From positions 1 through 64,000 of the forward strand of contig NZ_AVPJ01000018.1 of the NCBI RefSeq assembly GCF_000768705.1: 64,000 nt of DNA, written 5' to 3'. Numbering within the stretch: position 1 is the stretch's first letter; each line of letters begins with the position of its first letter. A model generated the notes under the pieces. That model saw nothing but the letters and a program-made list of their open reading frames with translations. It did no database searches and was not told the origin of the DNA. Made by a program: the position numbers and the translations under genes. Shown here piece after piece: positions 62,902-64,000 of this stretch. The stretch is from Knoellia sinensis KCTC 19936 (GTDB lineage Bacteria; Actinomycetota; Actinomycetes; Actinomycetales; Dermatophilaceae).

Positions 62902-63552
62902 TCAGAGGCCGGGGCCCTGGGAGCGGAGCTTGTCGACCTCGCTCATCGCCTCACGGAGCTGACCGAGCCATTCGTCGGCGTGCTGACCGACGAGCCGGAC
63001 CGACCACGCGAGCGCGTCACTGCGTGAACGGGCCACACCGGCATCCACGAGCGTGTCGAGCACCTGGCGCTCCGGTTGGCGCAGGCGCGTCATGACCGGC
63101 GCGGCGAGGTGGGTGAAGAGCGCCTCGGTGTCACCGAGCCGCACACCCCACGACACCTTGCGTTCGTAGCGAGCCTCGGCCTCGAGGGCGATCCTGATGC
63201 GCGCCTCCTTGGTGTCGGCGCGCCATCGGCTGATCCGACCCTCTGCTTCGGCTCCGGTGAGCTTCTCGTCGGGGAGGGTTCCGATCACGGTGATCTCGTC
63301 GCGGTCGACGCGGACGTCGACATCCGCGAACCACTCGTCGGGAAGGCGCCCGGCGAACCAGTCGCGTGCGTCGTCCGCGTTGGGGACGTCGGCCTGCTGC
63401 CAGCCGCCGGGGCGGCCCATGCCGCGCCCCCGACCGCCGCCGGGACCGCGACCGTGACCACCAGGACCGCGACCGGGCATTCCCCGACGCTGACCGCGGT
63501 CTGTGGGACGGGGGCTGTCGTCTGAACTGAAGTTGGTGTGGTGGGACCTCAT
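62902..63552 (-). CDS. Gly/Arg-rich protein of unknown function
   Basis: This 216-residue protein has a disordered Gly/Arg/Pro-rich N-terminus (about 1-50, repeats of GRGPGGGRGRG). A folded middle (about 60-140; DWFAGRLPDEWFADVDVRVD and ITVIGTLPDEKL) follows. The C-terminal helical part (about 155-216) resembles ribbon-helix or small DNA-binding regions (QPERQVLDTLVDAGVARSRS). The ATG has GGAGAC upstream. No function is known. The leader carries a hairpin (63581-63599) and the tandem 8-mer TTGTGTAA twice (63600-63615), possible regulatory sites. Homologues in actinobacteria are usually uncharacterised. Confidence 0.75.
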   Translation of the reverse strand: MRSHHTNFSSDDSPRPTDRGQRRGMPGRGPGGHGRGPGGGRGRGMGRPGGWQQADVPNADDARDWFAGRLPDEWFADVDVRVDRDEITVIGTLPDEKLTGAEAEGRISRWRADTKEARIRIALEAEARYERKVSWGVRLGDTEALFTHLAAPVMTRLRQPERQVLDTLVDAGVARSRSDALAWSVRLVGQHADEWLGQLREAMSEVDKLRSQGPGL

Positions 63553-63940
63553 GGTGGGTCTCCTTCTTCCTGGTGCTGCTGCACTGCGGCTTGCAGTGCT
63601 TACACAATTACACAACTGCAGACGAAAGGGAATTGTTCCCGTCTGGGCACGGCGATCGCGCGCGCTTCTTAAGTCTGCGACTTCGGTGGCTAGAGCGACG
63701 GAATCCGCAGACGCAACGGGAGGAATGCGTGGGCTCGGGTCAGAGACCGGGACCTGGGAACGGAACCGGGCCCTGGGAACGGCACCGGGCCCTTGGCAAC
63801 GGAGCTGTCGACCTACTGGACTGTGCAGTGCTGCACCCGGGCGCAGCAATGCACAGCGCGATCGGGGACCACACAGGGACCAGGAGCCAGCCTCGGAAAC
63901 CTCGTGACACGGCATACATATTGGGATTAATCTGATTGAC
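63553..63940. other. Gene-poor 388-base interval with repeats
   Basis: No convincing gene is seen. It holds the hairpin GCACTGC-GGCTT-GCAGTGC (63581-63599); TTACACAA twice in tandem (63600-63615); a degenerate copy of the last bases of the gene at 62902, with ACCGGGCCCTGGGAACGG-like units about three times (63748-63800); and a 14-base inverted repeat (63821-63856, one mismatch). Near 63911-63935 an AT-rich stretch (CATACATATTGGGATTAATC) may be a promoter for the next gene. Confidence 0.7.
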
Positions 63941-64000
63941 ATGAAAACGCGCTCGTACAACATGACCGCCCGCGCGGACGCCGCGGCGGCCACGGGCGAG
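63941..64000 (+). CDS. Start of a probable TetR-family regulator (cut by window)
   Basis: Only the first 20 codons are in the window. They read MKTRSYNMTARADAAAATGE, which resembles the start of TetR/AcrR regulators (RAxAAAxTxERIL). An AT-rich promoter-like stretch precedes the ATG. Identity rests on very little sequence. Confidence 0.45.
   Translation, partial: MKTRSYNMTARADAAAATGE

Overview
This window is high-GC DNA with actinobacterial gene content: a SAM-IV riboswitch, an nrdR-nrdJ pair for class II ribonucleotide reductase, a DUF222/HNH endonuclease, a class F sortase, DUF6318 lipoproteins and NarL-type two-component systems. It is most likely a chromosome segment from a Micrococcales-type actinobacterium. 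A relative of Intrasporangiaceae is a guess. No rRNA, tRNA or CRISPR array was seen.

Layout. 0-30.6 kb is ordinary chromosome: metY under a SAM-IV riboswitch; an aldo/keto reductase; rocD and pdxH; an uncharacterised small gene behind a second SAM-type riboswitch (9.1-9.7 kb); lipoprotein and secreted-protein genes; an MpaB-type oxygenase; HNH endonuclease; secreted M28 peptidase; two histidine kinase/response regulator pairs; a sortase with its substrate; a matrixin-type protease; and an ArsR/SRPBCC operon with two visible operators. 30.7-34.7 kb holds two NERD-domain proteins, one of them fused to a superfamily 1 helicase. 34.7-41.7 kb is an NAD-related module: an NrtR-type regulator, then four translationally coupled genes (ADP-ribosylglycohydrolase/phosphatase fusion, a PD-(D/E)XK nuclease-like protein, PnuC, NadR), and a convergent macro-SIR2 fusion. 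Two decayed pieces of a second NERD-helicase copy flank this module in the correct order and orientation, suggesting that it interrupted such a gene.

42.2-53.6 kb is the most striking part. It is one tightly overlapping operon of four large genes: an Hsp90-like ATPase/SF2 helicase (1580 aa), a UvrD-like helicase, a DrmA-type helicase and a DrmB-type DUF1998 protein. This looks like a DISARM-related antiphage system without drmC or a BREX/DISARM class 1 methylase. Directly downstream is a type II restriction-modification cassette (Vsr, C5 cytosine methyltransferase, EcoRII-like nuclease), then a HEPN/DUF262 gene pair. 58.4-64 kb returns to housekeeping genes: nrdJ, nrdR with a pair of NrdR boxes, a VOC protein, a Gly/Arg-rich protein, and the start of a probable TetR regulator cut by the window end.

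A heptamer, GTATGCC, usually extended to GTATGCCG, recurs about 36 times across the chromosomal parts, in genes and between genes. I saw none in the 18 kb between 38.9 and 57.3 kb. This independently marks the defence region as foreign and raises the question of what the motif does.
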